Assembly (NCBI GenBank): GCA_011620315.1
Contig: WOZO01000051.1
Span: forward strand, 1 to 42,619
Length of the DNA: 42,619 nt
Reading direction: 5' to 3'
Source of the DNA: Sideroxydans sp.
GTDB lineage: Bacteria > Pseudomonadota > Gammaproteobacteria > Burkholderiales > Gallionellaceae
In this document: positions 1-9,005 of the stretch, piece by piece
How the letters are laid out: each line of letters begins with the position of its first letter
Numbering within the stretch: position 1 is the stretch's first letter
Notes under the pieces: generated by a model
What the model was told of the DNA's origin: nothing
Database searches by the model: none
Seen by the model: the letters and a program-made list of their open reading frames with translations, nothing else
Made by a program: the position numbers and the translations under genes

Positions 1-1
1 T

Positions 2-466
2 CATCCGGATATCGTAATCATCAATGCGTTGATGGATTCGTTGTATACGATCTTCTCGACGATGATGAATACCAAAGTCGAACTCGGCGTCCCGATGCCT
101 AAATCCGACAAGATGGTGAAGGACGGCGTTTCCGCTTTGATCGGTATGGATGCGGAAGGCTCCAGCGGCAGCGTGGCGATTTCTTTGCCCATGCCCGCGC
201 TGGGCGAGATCTCGCGCAAGCTGTTGGGACACGAGATCACCGATATCAACAAGGATGCGACCGATCTGGCGGGCGAGCTTTCCAATATGCTGGTGGGCGG
301 TGCGAAGCGCATCCTGTCCGAGAAGGGGTTGGATTTCGACATGCAGACGCCGCAGATGATGCACGGCGACGGGCATGAGATCGAACATCATCACGGCGGG
401 CAGACGGTGTTGTTGCCGGTGAAGGCGGGCGAGCATGAGTTTTTCATCGAACTGAATTTCGTCTGA
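2..466 (+). CDS. CheX/CheC-like chemotaxis phosphatase domain protein, 5' end probably off the window
   Basis: Frame is open to the left edge (HPDIVIINALMDSLYTIFSTMMN...). Contains TDLAGELSNML, matching the CheC/CheX (D/S)xxxExxN active-site pattern. Confidence 0.75.
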   Translation, partial: HPDIVIINALMDSLYTIFSTMMNTKVELGVPMPKSDKMVKDGVSALIGMDAEGSSGSVAISLPMPALGEISRKLLGHEITDINKDATDLAGELSNMLVGGAKRILSEKGLDFDMQTPQMMHGDGHEIEHHHGGQTVLLPVKAGEHEFFIELNFV

Positions 467-476
467 GCGCGTAACG

Positions 477-1013
477 ATGCCGCTTTCCAACTACCTTGAT
501 GCCCACCCCTTCATAGGCGACAAAGCCTACCTGCATCCTTCTTGCCAGGTGATCGGCGATGTGAACATCGGCGAGGACAGTTCCATCTGGTGCAACACGG
601 TACTGCGCGGCGATGTGAACCGCATCGTGATCGGGCGCGGCTCGAATGTGCAGGATCTGACCATGGGCCATGTGTCGCACAAGACGCCCGACAAACCCGA
701 AGGCTCGCCGCTCATCATCGGCGACTATGTGACGGTGGGACATTCGGTGATCCTGCACGGTTGCAGCATCGGCAACGAGTGCCTGGTCGGCATGGGCTCC
801 ATCATCATGGACGATGTGGTGATCCCCGATCATGTGATGGTGGGCGCGGGCAGTCTGATCTCGCCGGGCAAGACACTGGAGGGCGGCATGCTGTACATGG
901 GACGTCCGGCCAAGGCGGTGCGGGCGCTGACCGAAGAAGAGATCAAGTATCTGCGCTATTCCGCCGAGCATTACATCCGTGTAAAAATCAATTATCTGAA
1001 TGGGGCTTCCTGA
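477..1013 (+). CDS. Gamma-carbonic anhydrase family protein (left-handed beta-helix hexapeptide repeats)
   Basis: Hexapeptide repeats and the motif VIGDVNIGEDSSIWCNTVLRGDVNRIVIGRGSNVQD...MGHV...VGHSVILHGC, typical of YrdA/CaiE-like proteins. Confidence 0.92.
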   Translation: MPLSNYLDAHPFIGDKAYLHPSCQVIGDVNIGEDSSIWCNTVLRGDVNRIVIGRGSNVQDLTMGHVSHKTPDKPEGSPLIIGDYVTVGHSVILHGCSIGNECLVGMGSIIMDDVVIPDHVMVGAGSLISPGKTLEGGMLYMGRPAKAVRALTEEEIKYLRYSAEHYIRVKINYLNGAS

Positions 1014-1014
1014 G

Positions 1015-1389
1015 ATGTTCGGCGGCGATATTTCATTCAGGATCGAGCACGAACTGGAGCTGGAGATCGAGCGCAAGTGTCTCATCCTGAATCTGGACTT
1101 CCACGATGATGTGGCGGTGCACGCTTTCGCGCACGATGTGCTGATCCATCTTGATCGCTATGGCAAAGCCGCCGCCGACGGCGACATGCAGGCGCGCATC
1201 AAGATCGAGCTGTATGGCATGGCCGTGTTGATGCACAAGAGCAACACGGCCAATTTTGGCGAGAACTATTTGTCGCAACTGGATATGCTGTCTGCGCGCG
1301 AATCCGCTTGGGTGAACATCGCACGCGCCATTTGGAACGAACTGGAAAGACGTAATTCGATGAACGGGGCAGGGAAAGACCAGACATGA
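1015..1389 (+). CDS. Hypothetical protein
   Basis: ORF with ATG at 1015 just after the gamma-CA stop; stop overlaps the next ATG at 1386; no family recognised. Confidence 0.7.
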   Translation: MFGGDISFRIEHELELEIERKCLILNLDFHDDVAVHAFAHDVLIHLDRYGKAAADGDMQARIKIELYGMAVLMHKSNTANFGENYLSQLDMLSARESAWVNIARAIWNELERRNSMNGAGKDQT

Positions 1390-1706
1390 AACCGGACATC
1401 AACGAAAAGCTGCTGCGCGGTCGGATTAATCTTGAAACGGCGCAGATCGCGTGGCGCGAATTGCAGCGCTACTTCGCCAGCGGCGCGACAATCTTCGTCA
1501 GCGCGAATCTTGACCTGGTTGAAGTGGCCTATCAGATCTCCGTAGACAACGCGGCACTGATCGCCGAATGGATGGAAAACGCCTGGATCGGGCGCGTCAC
1601 AGATGAACAGGCGCGCGGCTGGTACAAAGCGGATACTGTCGTGTGGGCCGTGGTCGCAAGACCTTACGTGTTAATTCAGGAGAACCGCCATGTATCACAT
1701 CGTTGA
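1386..1706 (+). CDS. DUF2288 family protein
   Basis: MKPDINEKLLRGRINLETAQIAWRELQRYFASGATIFVSANLDLVEVA...W; overlaps the upstream stop (ATGA). Confidence 0.8.
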   Translation: MKPDINEKLLRGRINLETAQIAWRELQRYFASGATIFVSANLDLVEVAYQISVDNAALIAEWMENAWIGRVTDEQARGWYKADTVVWAVVARPYVLIQENRHVSHR

Positions 1707-2073
1707 TAGCGAAAAGAGTTTCGAGCAGGCGTCCGCCGACTTGGAAGCATCGGTGAAGAAGCACGGCTTCGGCGTACTGCATGTGCACGACATCGGCAAC
1801 ACCTTGCGCGGCAAAGGCGTGGTTTTCGAACCGCAATGCCGCGTGTTCGAGGTGTGCAATCCGCTGCAGGCGTCGAAGGTGATGGCGGCGGACATGCGCC
1901 TGAACATGGCCCTGCCCTGCCGCATCTCGGTCTACACCGAAGCCGGCAAGACGCACATCGGCATGATCAAACCGGCCGCCATCCTCGCTTCGCTGTCGCG
2001 GGATCCCGCGCTCGCCGTCGTTGCGCGGGAAGTGGAGCAGAAAACGATGCAGATGATCGACGAGGCCAAATAG
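1690..2073 (+). CDS. DUF302 domain-containing protein
   Basis: YHIVDSEKSFEQASADLEASVKKHGFGVLHVHDI...CRVFEVCNP...LPCRISVYTE pattern of DUF302. Confidence 0.85.
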   Translation: MYHIVDSEKSFEQASADLEASVKKHGFGVLHVHDIGNTLRGKGVVFEPQCRVFEVCNPLQASKVMAADMRLNMALPCRISVYTEAGKTHIGMIKPAAILASLSRDPALAVVAREVEQKTMQMIDEAK

Positions 2074-2094
2074 CAGCCTGCAGCTCCCCCGCCG

Positions 2095-2715
2095 CTAGGC
2101 CTGCCTGCCCAACTGCAACTGGCGCGTGAGCTGCGCCACATGGCTTCCCTGAAAACGCGCGATGTGCAACTCGTTCGCGGACGGCATGCGTTTGCCGTCG
2201 CCGCCGGCGATGGTGCTGGCACCGTAAGGCGAGCCGCCGGTGAGTTCGTCGATGCGCATCTGCTCGGCGCAGGAATACGGAACACCGACGATCACCATGC
2301 CCTGGTGCAGCAGGGTGGTGTGGAACGACAGGATGGTGCTCTCCTGCCCGCCGTGTTGGGTGGCGCTGGAGACGAACACGCTGCCTACCTTCCCGATCAA
2401 TGCGCCCTTCATCCACAAACCGCCGGTCTGGTCGAGGAAGTTGCGCATCTGCGCCGCCATGTTGCCGAACCGCGTGGGCGTGCCGAAGAGGACGGCATCG
2501 TAATCGGCCAGTTCGGTCGGCTGCGCGATGGGTGCGGCCTGGTCGAGCTTGAGACCGGATTTGAGCGCCACCTCTTCCGGCACCAGCTCCGGCACGCGCT
2601 TGATGGCGACCTCGCAATCCTTCACTTCGCGCACGCCGGCGGCAACGGCCTGCGCCATGGCCTCGATATGTCCGTACGCGGAGTAATACAACACCAGCAC
2701 TTTAGTCTTGTTCAT
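2095..2715 (-). CDS. wrbA: NAD(P)H:quinone oxidoreductase, type IV (WrbA)
   Basis: [66 protein letters not shown]. Confidence 0.95.
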   Translation of the reverse strand: MNKTKVLVLYYSAYGHIEAMAQAVAAGVREVKDCEVAIKRVPELVPEEVALKSGLKLDQAAPIAQPTELADYDAVLFGTPTRFGNMAAQMRNFLDQTGGLWMKGALIGKVGSVFVSSATQHGGQESTILSFHTTLLHQGMVIVGVPYSCAEQMRIDELTGGSPYGASTIAGGDGKRMPSANELHIARFQGSHVAQLTRQLQLGRQA

Positions 2716-2754
2716 GGCAGTCTCCTTGGTTTGAGTTGCAACACATGACCGCGC

Positions 2755-4239
2755 CTATTTCTTCAGCGCCCCCTCGATTCGCTCGCACAAGGTCTTGAGC
2801 ACCTTGATGCGGGCGAAATTCTTGTCGTTGGCCTCGACCAGCGTCCACGGCGCGATCTCGGTGCTGGTCCGGTCCACCATGTCGCACACGGCATGTTCAT
2901 AGTCGTCCCATTTCTCGCGGTTGCGCCAGTCCTCTTCGGTGATCTTGAAGCGCTTGAAGCCGATCTTCTCGCGTTCCTTGAAGCGGCGCAGTTGCTCTTC
3001 TTTGCTGATCGCCAGCCAGAACTTTACCACCACGATGTCGTGCCGCACCAATTGCGATTCGAAGTCATTGATCTCGCTGTAGGCGCGCATCCAGTCTGCT
3101 TCGGAACAGAATCTCTCGACGCGCTCGACCAGCACCCGTCCGTACCATGAACGGTCGAAGATGGTGACGCGACCGCGCCGCGGCACATGCCGCCAGAAGC
3201 GCCACAGATAGGGTTGCGCGCGTTCTTCTTCGGTCGGTGCGGCGATGGGGATGATGTTGTACTGGCGCGCATCCAGCGCGCTGGTGATGCGCCGCACGGC
3301 ACCGCCTTTGCCGGCCGCATCGTTGCCCTCGAACATGGCGACGACGGTGATCTTCTTGAACTTTGGCGAGCGCGTCAGCATGGCGAGCTTGCCCTGATAC
3401 TTCTCCAGTTCCAGTTCGTATTTCTTCTTGTCCAGTTTCTGTTTCAGGTCCAGCGTCTTCAGCACGTTCAACTGGTCGATGGACGGCATGGGCGGCGGCG
3501 CGGTGACTTCCGTGCTGCGCTTGGCTGGCTGTTTCAGGCGCTTTCCGACCGCATCGAGGATGATCTTGCCTACGGTCAGACTGCGATAGCGCGCGTCGTA
3601 ACCTTCGATGATGGTCCAAGGTGCATCAGCCGTGCTGGTATGGCGGATCACGCGTTCATTCACCGTGTTGAATTTGTCGTACAAAGTGTAGTGCTCCCAG
3701 TCGCGCTTGGTCACACGCCAGCGCGTCTTGGGGTCTTTCTCCAGCGCCTTGAGCCGCTTGTCCTGCTTCGCCTTGGACAGGTGCATCCAGAATTTGAGCA
3801 CCAGCGCGCCCTCGTCCACCAGCATCTTTTCCAGCCGCTTGGCACGTTCCAGACTCTGGTCGAGTTCGGCGTTCTTGGTCACGCCGCGCACGCGGTTGAG
3901 GATTGGCCAGGTGTACCAGGAACCGAGGAAGATGCCGATGCGTCCCTTCGGGGGGAGTTCGCGCCAGAAGCGCCACATCATGGGGCGGTCCAGTTCTTCG
4001 TCGGATGGTTCGCCCATGCCGTGCGTCTGCAGGAAGCGCGGGTCCATCCATTCGTTGAGCAGGTTCACGGTCTCGCCGCGTCCCGCGCCGTCCACCCCGC
4101 CGATCAGGATGACCACCGGGAACTTGGCCTGCCTGGCCAGTTCCATCTGTGCTTCCAGCAACGCTTCGCGCAGCTTGGGCACTTCGGCGTCATAGGTGGC
4201 TTTGTCTATCTTGTGCCCGAGTTCGGCGGATTCAAACAT
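2755..4239 (-). CDS. pap: Polyphosphate:AMP phosphotransferase (two-domain PPK2)
   Basis: Two tandem PPK2 domains; C-terminal EGNDAAGKGGAVRR Walker A and FDRSWYGRVLVERV. Confidence 0.93.
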   Translation of the reverse strand: MFESAELGHKIDKATYDAEVPKLREALLEAQMELARQAKFPVVILIGGVDGAGRGETVNLLNEWMDPRFLQTHGMGEPSDEELDRPMMWRFWRELPPKGRIGIFLGSWYTWPILNRVRGVTKNAELDQSLERAKRLEKMLVDEGALVLKFWMHLSKAKQDKRLKALEKDPKTRWRVTKRDWEHYTLYDKFNTVNERVIRHTSTADAPWTIIEGYDARYRSLTVGKIILDAVGKRLKQPAKRSTEVTAPPPMPSIDQLNVLKTLDLKQKLDKKKYELELEKYQGKLAMLTRSPKFKKITVVAMFEGNDAAGKGGAVRRITSALDARQYNIIPIAAPTEEERAQPYLWRFWRHVPRRGRVTIFDRSWYGRVLVERVERFCSEADWMRAYSEINDFESQLVRHDIVVVKFWLAISKEEQLRRFKEREKIGFKRFKITEEDWRNREKWDDYEHAVCDMVDRTSTEIAPWTLVEANDKNFARIKVLKTLCERIEGALKK

Positions 4240-4255
4240 GTTGTTTTCCCTTGTT

Positions 4256-4708
4256 TTACAGGCTTTCCGGAGCGATGGCCAATTTCAGATTGGTCTGAAA
4301 GTCGCCTTCATTCGTTTTGCGCGTCAGCCACCACACCGCACCTTTCCTGACGCTGAAACCTGCGTTCGATTCCGCCAGCAGCCGCGCGGCGATCTGTCCC
4401 AGCGTGGGCTGGTGGCCGACCACCAGCACCGTGCCTTCGGCATCGGGCCAGCCGATGGCATCCAGCACGGTTTGCGGACTGGCGGATGTGCCCAGCGCGG
4501 CATCGGTGATGTAGTGTTTGGTGAGGGCGAGTGCGGTCTGTTGTGCGCGCTTGGCCGGACTGACCAGGATGCGCGTGTGTTCGGGTAATCTGGCGCGCAG
4601 GAATGCGGCCATCTTTTCGGCGTGCTTGTGACCCTTGGCGGTCAATTCACGCTCCAGATCGGGCGTCCCGTCTTTCGCCTCGGCATGCCGCCAAAGTATC
4701 AGTTCCAT
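4256..4708 (-). CDS. sixA: Phosphohistidine phosphatase SixA
   Basis: MELILWRHAEA...RILVSPAKRAQQTA...VVGHQPTLGQ, histidine phosphatase superfamily. Confidence 0.9.
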   Translation of the reverse strand: MELILWRHAEAKDGTPDLERELTAKGHKHAEKMAAFLRARLPEHTRILVSPAKRAQQTALALTKHYITDAALGTSASPQTVLDAIGWPDAEGTVLVVGHQPTLGQIAARLLAESNAGFSVRKGAVWWLTRKTNEGDFQTNLKLAIAPESL

Positions 4709-4793
4709 GTCGCCCCTCCCGAAATATTACAATCGTGTCAGCAGGATATACCGTCTATACTGGTTTTGTCATCACACAACCGGAGGTTACAAC

Positions 4794-5108
4794 ATGGTCA
4801 CACCCGTCACAAAAAAAACCGCACGCGCTGCCGCAAAGCCGACTGCCAAACCCGCGTCAAAACCCGTGAAAAAAGTTGCCGCGCCCAAAAAAATGAAGGT
4901 CGTGCGCGACAGCTTCAGCATGCCGCAGGATGATTACGCTTTGATCGCGAAGTTGAAAGAGAAGGCGCTAGCGGGCGGTCTGCAGGTGAAGAAGAGCGCG
5001 CTGTTGCGCGCCGGTCTGCAACTGCTGGACAAGAGCAGTGCGCTGCAGTTGAAGCGCGTGATCTCCGGCCTGACACCGATCAAGACCGGTCGGCCAAAGA
5101 AACACTAA
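4794..5108 (+). CDS. Small Lys/Ala-rich basic protein with possible ribbon-helix-helix C-terminal region
   Basis: ATG at 4794 preceded by GGAGG (cggaggttacaacATG). N-terminal KKTARAAAKPTAKPASKPVKKVAAPKK histone H1-like tail, then RDSFSMPQDDYALIAKLKEKALAGGLQVKKSALLRAGLQLL. Confidence 0.8.
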   Translation: MVTPVTKKTARAAAKPTAKPASKPVKKVAAPKKMKVVRDSFSMPQDDYALIAKLKEKALAGGLQVKKSALLRAGLQLLDKSSALQLKRVISGLTPIKTGRPKKH

Positions 5109-7201
5109 GCGCTCTCTTCTTCCGCAGGCGTTGGCATCTGCCCCAACAGGGCTGCCAACTCGACTTGGGCGTTGACAGATTTGCTGCGAGTCGGCTTCTT
5201 GCGATGCCAGAAGCCGTTGCAGTCCATTTCCCATGCCTGACGGTTGTCCTTCAGGTAGATGTTCAGCCCCTCATCCAGCACGCGCTTCTTCAGCTTTTTG
5301 TCGAGAATGGGGAAACACGCTTCGATGCGGCGGAAGAAGTTGCGGTCCATCCAGTCGGCGCTGGCCAAATAGATGTCCCCCTTGCCGCCGTTGCGGAAGT
5401 AGAAGATACGCGTGTGCTCAAGGAATCGTCCGATGATGGAGCGCACGCGGATATTCTCCGACAGTCCCTTCACACCGGGCCGCAAGGCGCACACGCCGCG
5501 CACGATGAGGTCGACCTTCACTCCGGCTTGCGAAGCCTCGTACAAGGTGTTGATAGTCTCAGGTTCCAGCAAAGCGTTCATCTTGGCGATGACATGTGCC
5601 GGTTTGCCGGCTTGGGCCAGCGCGATCTCGTTGCGGATGGATTCCAGAACCTTGCTGTGCAGAGTGAACGGCGATTGCCACAGATGCTTTAGCTTGCTGG
5701 CCTTGCCCAAGCCGGTGAGTTGCACGAACACTTCATTTACATCCGCGCACATTTCCTCGTTGCAGGTGAACAGGCCGAAATCGGTATACAGGCGCGCCGT
5801 GCGCGGATGGTAGTTGCCGGTGCCCAGATGCACATAACGGCGCAGTCCGCCTTCTTCGCGGCGCACCACCATCAGCATCTTGGCATGCGTCTTGTGGCCG
5901 ACCACGCCGTACACGACGTGTGCGCCGACCTGTTCCAGCCGGGAAGCCCAAGTGATGTTGGCCTCTTCGTCGAAACGCGCCAGCAGTTCAACCACCACCG
6001 TCACTTCCTTGCCGCGTTTGGCGGCCCCGATCAATGCGTCCATCAGCTCCGAATCGGTACCGGTGCGATACACCGTTTGCTTGATCGCCACCACATCCGG
6101 GTCGGCGGCAGCCTGCTGTATGAAGTCGATCACCGGGCGGAACGACTGAAAGGGATGATGCAATAGCACATCACCCTTGCGGATCACCTTGAACATGTCC
6201 GCACCCTTCTTCTTCAGCAGGAGCGGCATGCCGGCCACGAACGGCGGAAATTTCAGGTCGGCTCGGTCCACCTGGTCGGGGATGCCCATCAGCCGTACCA
6301 GATTCACCGGGCCGTGCACGCGATACAGGTCGTCGGATTTCAGTTCAAATTGCTGCAACAGGAAATCTGCCAGTTCCTGCGGACAGTTATCGGCCACTTC
6401 CAGCCGCACCGCATCGCCGAAATGGCGCTGCGGCAATTCACCCTGCAGGCTGATGCGCAGGTTCTTCACTTCTTCTTCGTCCACGAACAGATCGCTGTTG
6501 CGCGTGACGCGGAACTGGTAACAGCCCTTCACTTCCATGCCGGAGAACAGTTCGCCCACGTGCGCATGCAGGATGGACGACAGGAACACGAAACCGTGCG
6601 GACACCCGGCGATCTCGGGCGGCATGAGGATGGCGCGCGGCAACACGCGCGGTGCCTGCACGATGGCTTTTGCAGAGTTGCGTCCGAAGGCATCCTTGCC
6701 CTGCAGTTCGACGGCGAAGTTCAGACTCTTGTTGAGCACGCGCGGGAAGGGATGCGCCGGATCGAGGCCGATCGGCGTCAGTACCGGCATCACTTCGCGC
6801 AGGAAGAAATCCTTCACCCAGGCTTGCTGGGCTGCGTTCCAGTGCGTACGGCGCAGGAACTTGATGCCCTGCGCGGCCAGCGCCGGCACCAGTTCTTCGT
6901 TGAACAACTGGTACTGGCGCGCGATCAACTGGTGCGTGGGATCGAACAGGCGCTTGAGGATCTGCGCGGCTTCCAGCCCGTCGGCCCCCGCAGCGATACC
7001 ACCCAGCTTGACCTGTTCCTTCAGGCCGGCGACGCGTATCTCAAAGAACTCGTCCAGATTGCTGCTGACGATGCACAAATATTTGAGCCGTTCCAGCAGT
7101 TGTACCGCCGGGTCTTCCGCCTGCGCCAATACGCGCCGGTTGAACTCGAGCAAGCCGAGTTCACGATTGAGGAAGTTCTGCGCTGTGTAAGTTTTGGCCA
7201 A
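5105..7201 (-). CDS. ppk1: Polyphosphate kinase 1; start proposed at TTG 7201, immediately after the yggX stop
   Basis: FLNRELGLLEFNRRVLAQAED, SNLDEFFEIRVAGLKEQ, and PPK C-terminal domains. The ORF-track N-terminus is an out-of-frame extension through yggX. Confidence 0.95.
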   Translation of the reverse strand: MAKTYTAQNFLNRELGLLEFNRRVLAQAEDPAVQLLERLKYLCIVSSNLDEFFEIRVAGLKEQVKLGGIAAGADGLEAAQILKRLFDPTHQLIARQYQLFNEELVPALAAQGIKFLRRTHWNAAQQAWVKDFFLREVMPVLTPIGLDPAHPFPRVLNKSLNFAVELQGKDAFGRNSAKAIVQAPRVLPRAILMPPEIAGCPHGFVFLSSILHAHVGELFSGMEVKGCYQFRVTRNSDLFVDEEEVKNLRISLQGELPQRHFGDAVRLEVADNCPQELADFLLQQFELKSDDLYRVHGPVNLVRLMGIPDQVDRADLKFPPFVAGMPLLLKKKGADMFKVIRKGDVLLHHPFQSFRPVIDFIQQAAADPDVVAIKQTVYRTGTDSELMDALIGAAKRGKEVTVVVELLARFDEEANITWASRLEQVGAHVVYGVVGHKTHAKMLMVVRREEGGLRRYVHLGTGNYHPRTARLYTDFGLFTCNEEMCADVNEVFVQLTGLGKASKLKHLWQSPFTLHSKVLESIRNEIALAQAGKPAHVIAKMNALLEPETINTLYEASQAGVKVDLIVRGVCALRPGVKGLSENIRVRSIIGRFLEHTRIFYFRNGGKGDIYLASADWMDRNFFRRIEACFPILDKKLKKRVLDEGLNIYLKDNRQAWEMDCNGFWHRKKPTRSKSVNAQVELAALLGQMPTPAEEESA

Positions 7202-7203
7202 TC

Positions 7204-7476
7204 TCAGTTTTTTGGCGGCACGAAGCCCTGCGGCATCTGCGCTTCCGCTCCGAAGAAGTAGTTCTCCATCTGCTGCGCCAGATACTGGCGTGCCTTGATG
7301 TCCGCCAGATTCAGTCGGTTCTCGTTCACCAGCATGGTCTGGAACTTGATCCAGCCCTGCCAGGCTTCCTTCGACACGTTGTCGAATATGCGTTGTCCCA
7401 GCGGACCCGGATAGGTCGGGCGCTCCAGACCTTCCGCTTCGCGGCCCAGCTTTACGCAGTGCACCATTCTTGTCAT
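7204..7476 (-). CDS. yggX: Probable Fe(2+)-trafficking / oxidative damage protection protein
   Basis: [53 protein letters not shown]...[15 protein letters not shown]. Confidence 0.95.
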   Translation of the reverse strand: MTRMVHCVKLGREAEGLERPTYPGPLGQRIFDNVSKEAWQGWIKFQTMLVNENRLNLADIKARQYLAQQMENYFFGAEAQMPQGFVPPKN

Positions 7477-7540
7477 TGCTCTTCTCCATAGACGGTTGAT
7501 GATAGGCGCGCAATGTTACACGCCGATGAAACAGATCATC

Positions 7541-8860
7541 TCATTTCAGATTCTTTACGAACACCTTGGAGCGGCGCTGGTAGTTGTACAAGGCCTTCTT
7601 CTCCTTGGGCATCTGGTTGACGTCGGCTTCCTTGAAGCCGCGCTCGATGAACCAGTGCGCGGTGCGCGTGGTCAGCACGAACAGTTTCTTCATGCCCTGC
7701 CTTTGCGCCAGTGCGCCCATGTGGTCGAGGACTGCCTCGCCGTATCCGTGGTCGCGATACTGGCTGTCCACCGCCAGACAGGCCAGCTCGGCGGACGCCT
7801 CGTTGGGGAAGGGATACAGCGCGGCGCAGCCAATGATGCGATGGTCGTGTTCCAGCACCTCGAAACGGGAAATCTCGCGCTCCAGCAACTCGCGTGAACG
7901 TCTGACCAAGATGCCTTCCTCCTCCAGCGGTCGCAGCAGCTGCAGAATGCCGCCCACATCCTCGATGCTCGCCGCACGCAGGGTATTGAGCGTGGATTCG
8001 ACCACCATGGTGCCGATGCCGTCGTCGCTGAACAGTTCCTGCAATACCGCCCCGTCCACATGACGGCTGACCAGATGCGTGCGTGCCACGCCCGCCTCGC
8101 AGGCGCGCACGGCACAGGGCAGAAACAGACCGATGTCGTCCGGCAGCTTGCGTTTGGCTGACAGGATGGCTTGCGCCTGACTGATGGTCAGCTCCTTCAG
8201 CAAGCCGCCCTTCTTGTCCTGCACACCGTCCGTGTCCATCAGGAACACCAGCTTGTCGGCATCCAGCGCGATGGCGGTGGCGGTGGCGACATCTTCCAGT
8301 GTGAGGTTGAACACTTCACCGGTGGGCGAGTAGCCCAGCGGCGACAGCAGCACCACTTCGCCGAATTCCATGCGGTCGTTCAGTGCAGCCACATCGACTT
8401 TGCGCACGCTGCCAGTGTGCATCAGGTCCACGCCGTTGATCACACCGAGCGGCTGCGCGGTGATGAAATTGCCGCCGGCCACGCGGATATCGGCATTGGC
8501 CATCGGCGAATTGGCCAGTCCCATGGACAACAGCGCCTCGATCTCGACGCGCACGCGCCCGACCGCCTCTTTCACGCACATCATGGTCTCGGCATCGGTC
8601 ATGCGCACACCGTGGTGATAAGTATCTTCCAGCTTGTTCTTGGCCAGATGCTGTTCGATTTGCGGACGCGCGCCGTGTACCAGCACCAGCCGGATGCCCA
8701 GCGCCGCGAGCAGATTGAAGTCGTGCGTCAGTTCGACGAACTTGCCGTCCGCCACCACTTCGCCGCCGAAAGCGATGACGAAGGTTTTGCCGCGGAAGGC
8801 ATTGATGTAGGGGGCGACCGAACGGAACCAGTTGACGAACTCGGTGGACTGGAATGGCAT
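7541..8860 (-). CDS. argA: Amino-acid N-acetyltransferase (N-acetylglutamate synthase); start could also be 8896
   Basis: AAK-type N-domain (KTFVIAFGGEVVADGKF...VLVHGARPQIEQHL) fused to a GNAT domain (LACLAVDSQYRDHGYGEAVLDHM). Confidence 0.93.
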   Translation of the reverse strand: MPFQSTEFVNWFRSVAPYINAFRGKTFVIAFGGEVVADGKFVELTHDFNLLAALGIRLVLVHGARPQIEQHLAKNKLEDTYHHGVRMTDAETMMCVKEAVGRVRVEIEALLSMGLANSPMANADIRVAGGNFITAQPLGVINGVDLMHTGSVRKVDVAALNDRMEFGEVVLLSPLGYSPTGEVFNLTLEDVATATAIALDADKLVFLMDTDGVQDKKGGLLKELTISQAQAILSAKRKLPDDIGLFLPCAVRACEAGVARTHLVSRHVDGAVLQELFSDDGIGTMVVESTLNTLRAASIEDVGGILQLLRPLEEEGILVRRSRELLEREISRFEVLEHDHRIIGCAALYPFPNEASAELACLAVDSQYRDHGYGEAVLDHMGALAQRQGMKKLFVLTTRTAHWFIERGFKEADVNQMPKEKKALYNYQRRSKVFVKNLK

Positions 8861-9005
8861 GACTATCGATTCGGGAGAGGTTGGCAACGTTTGCAATTAG
8901 ACACCCAGAACGGAAAAATTGCCATTTGTAGCTCCGCCCAAAGGGGCTTGAATCAATGCCACAAACAAGAAGGTGGGTTTCCGCCCGATTGCAAGGGATA
9001 CAACC

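Noticed and set aside
3187-4350. 387-aa plus-strand ORF
   Set aside because: Antisense of pap; no recognisable domain and no SD.
7202-7513. Extended N-terminus of the ppk1 ORF
   Set aside because: Runs out of frame through yggX and has no PPK similarity.
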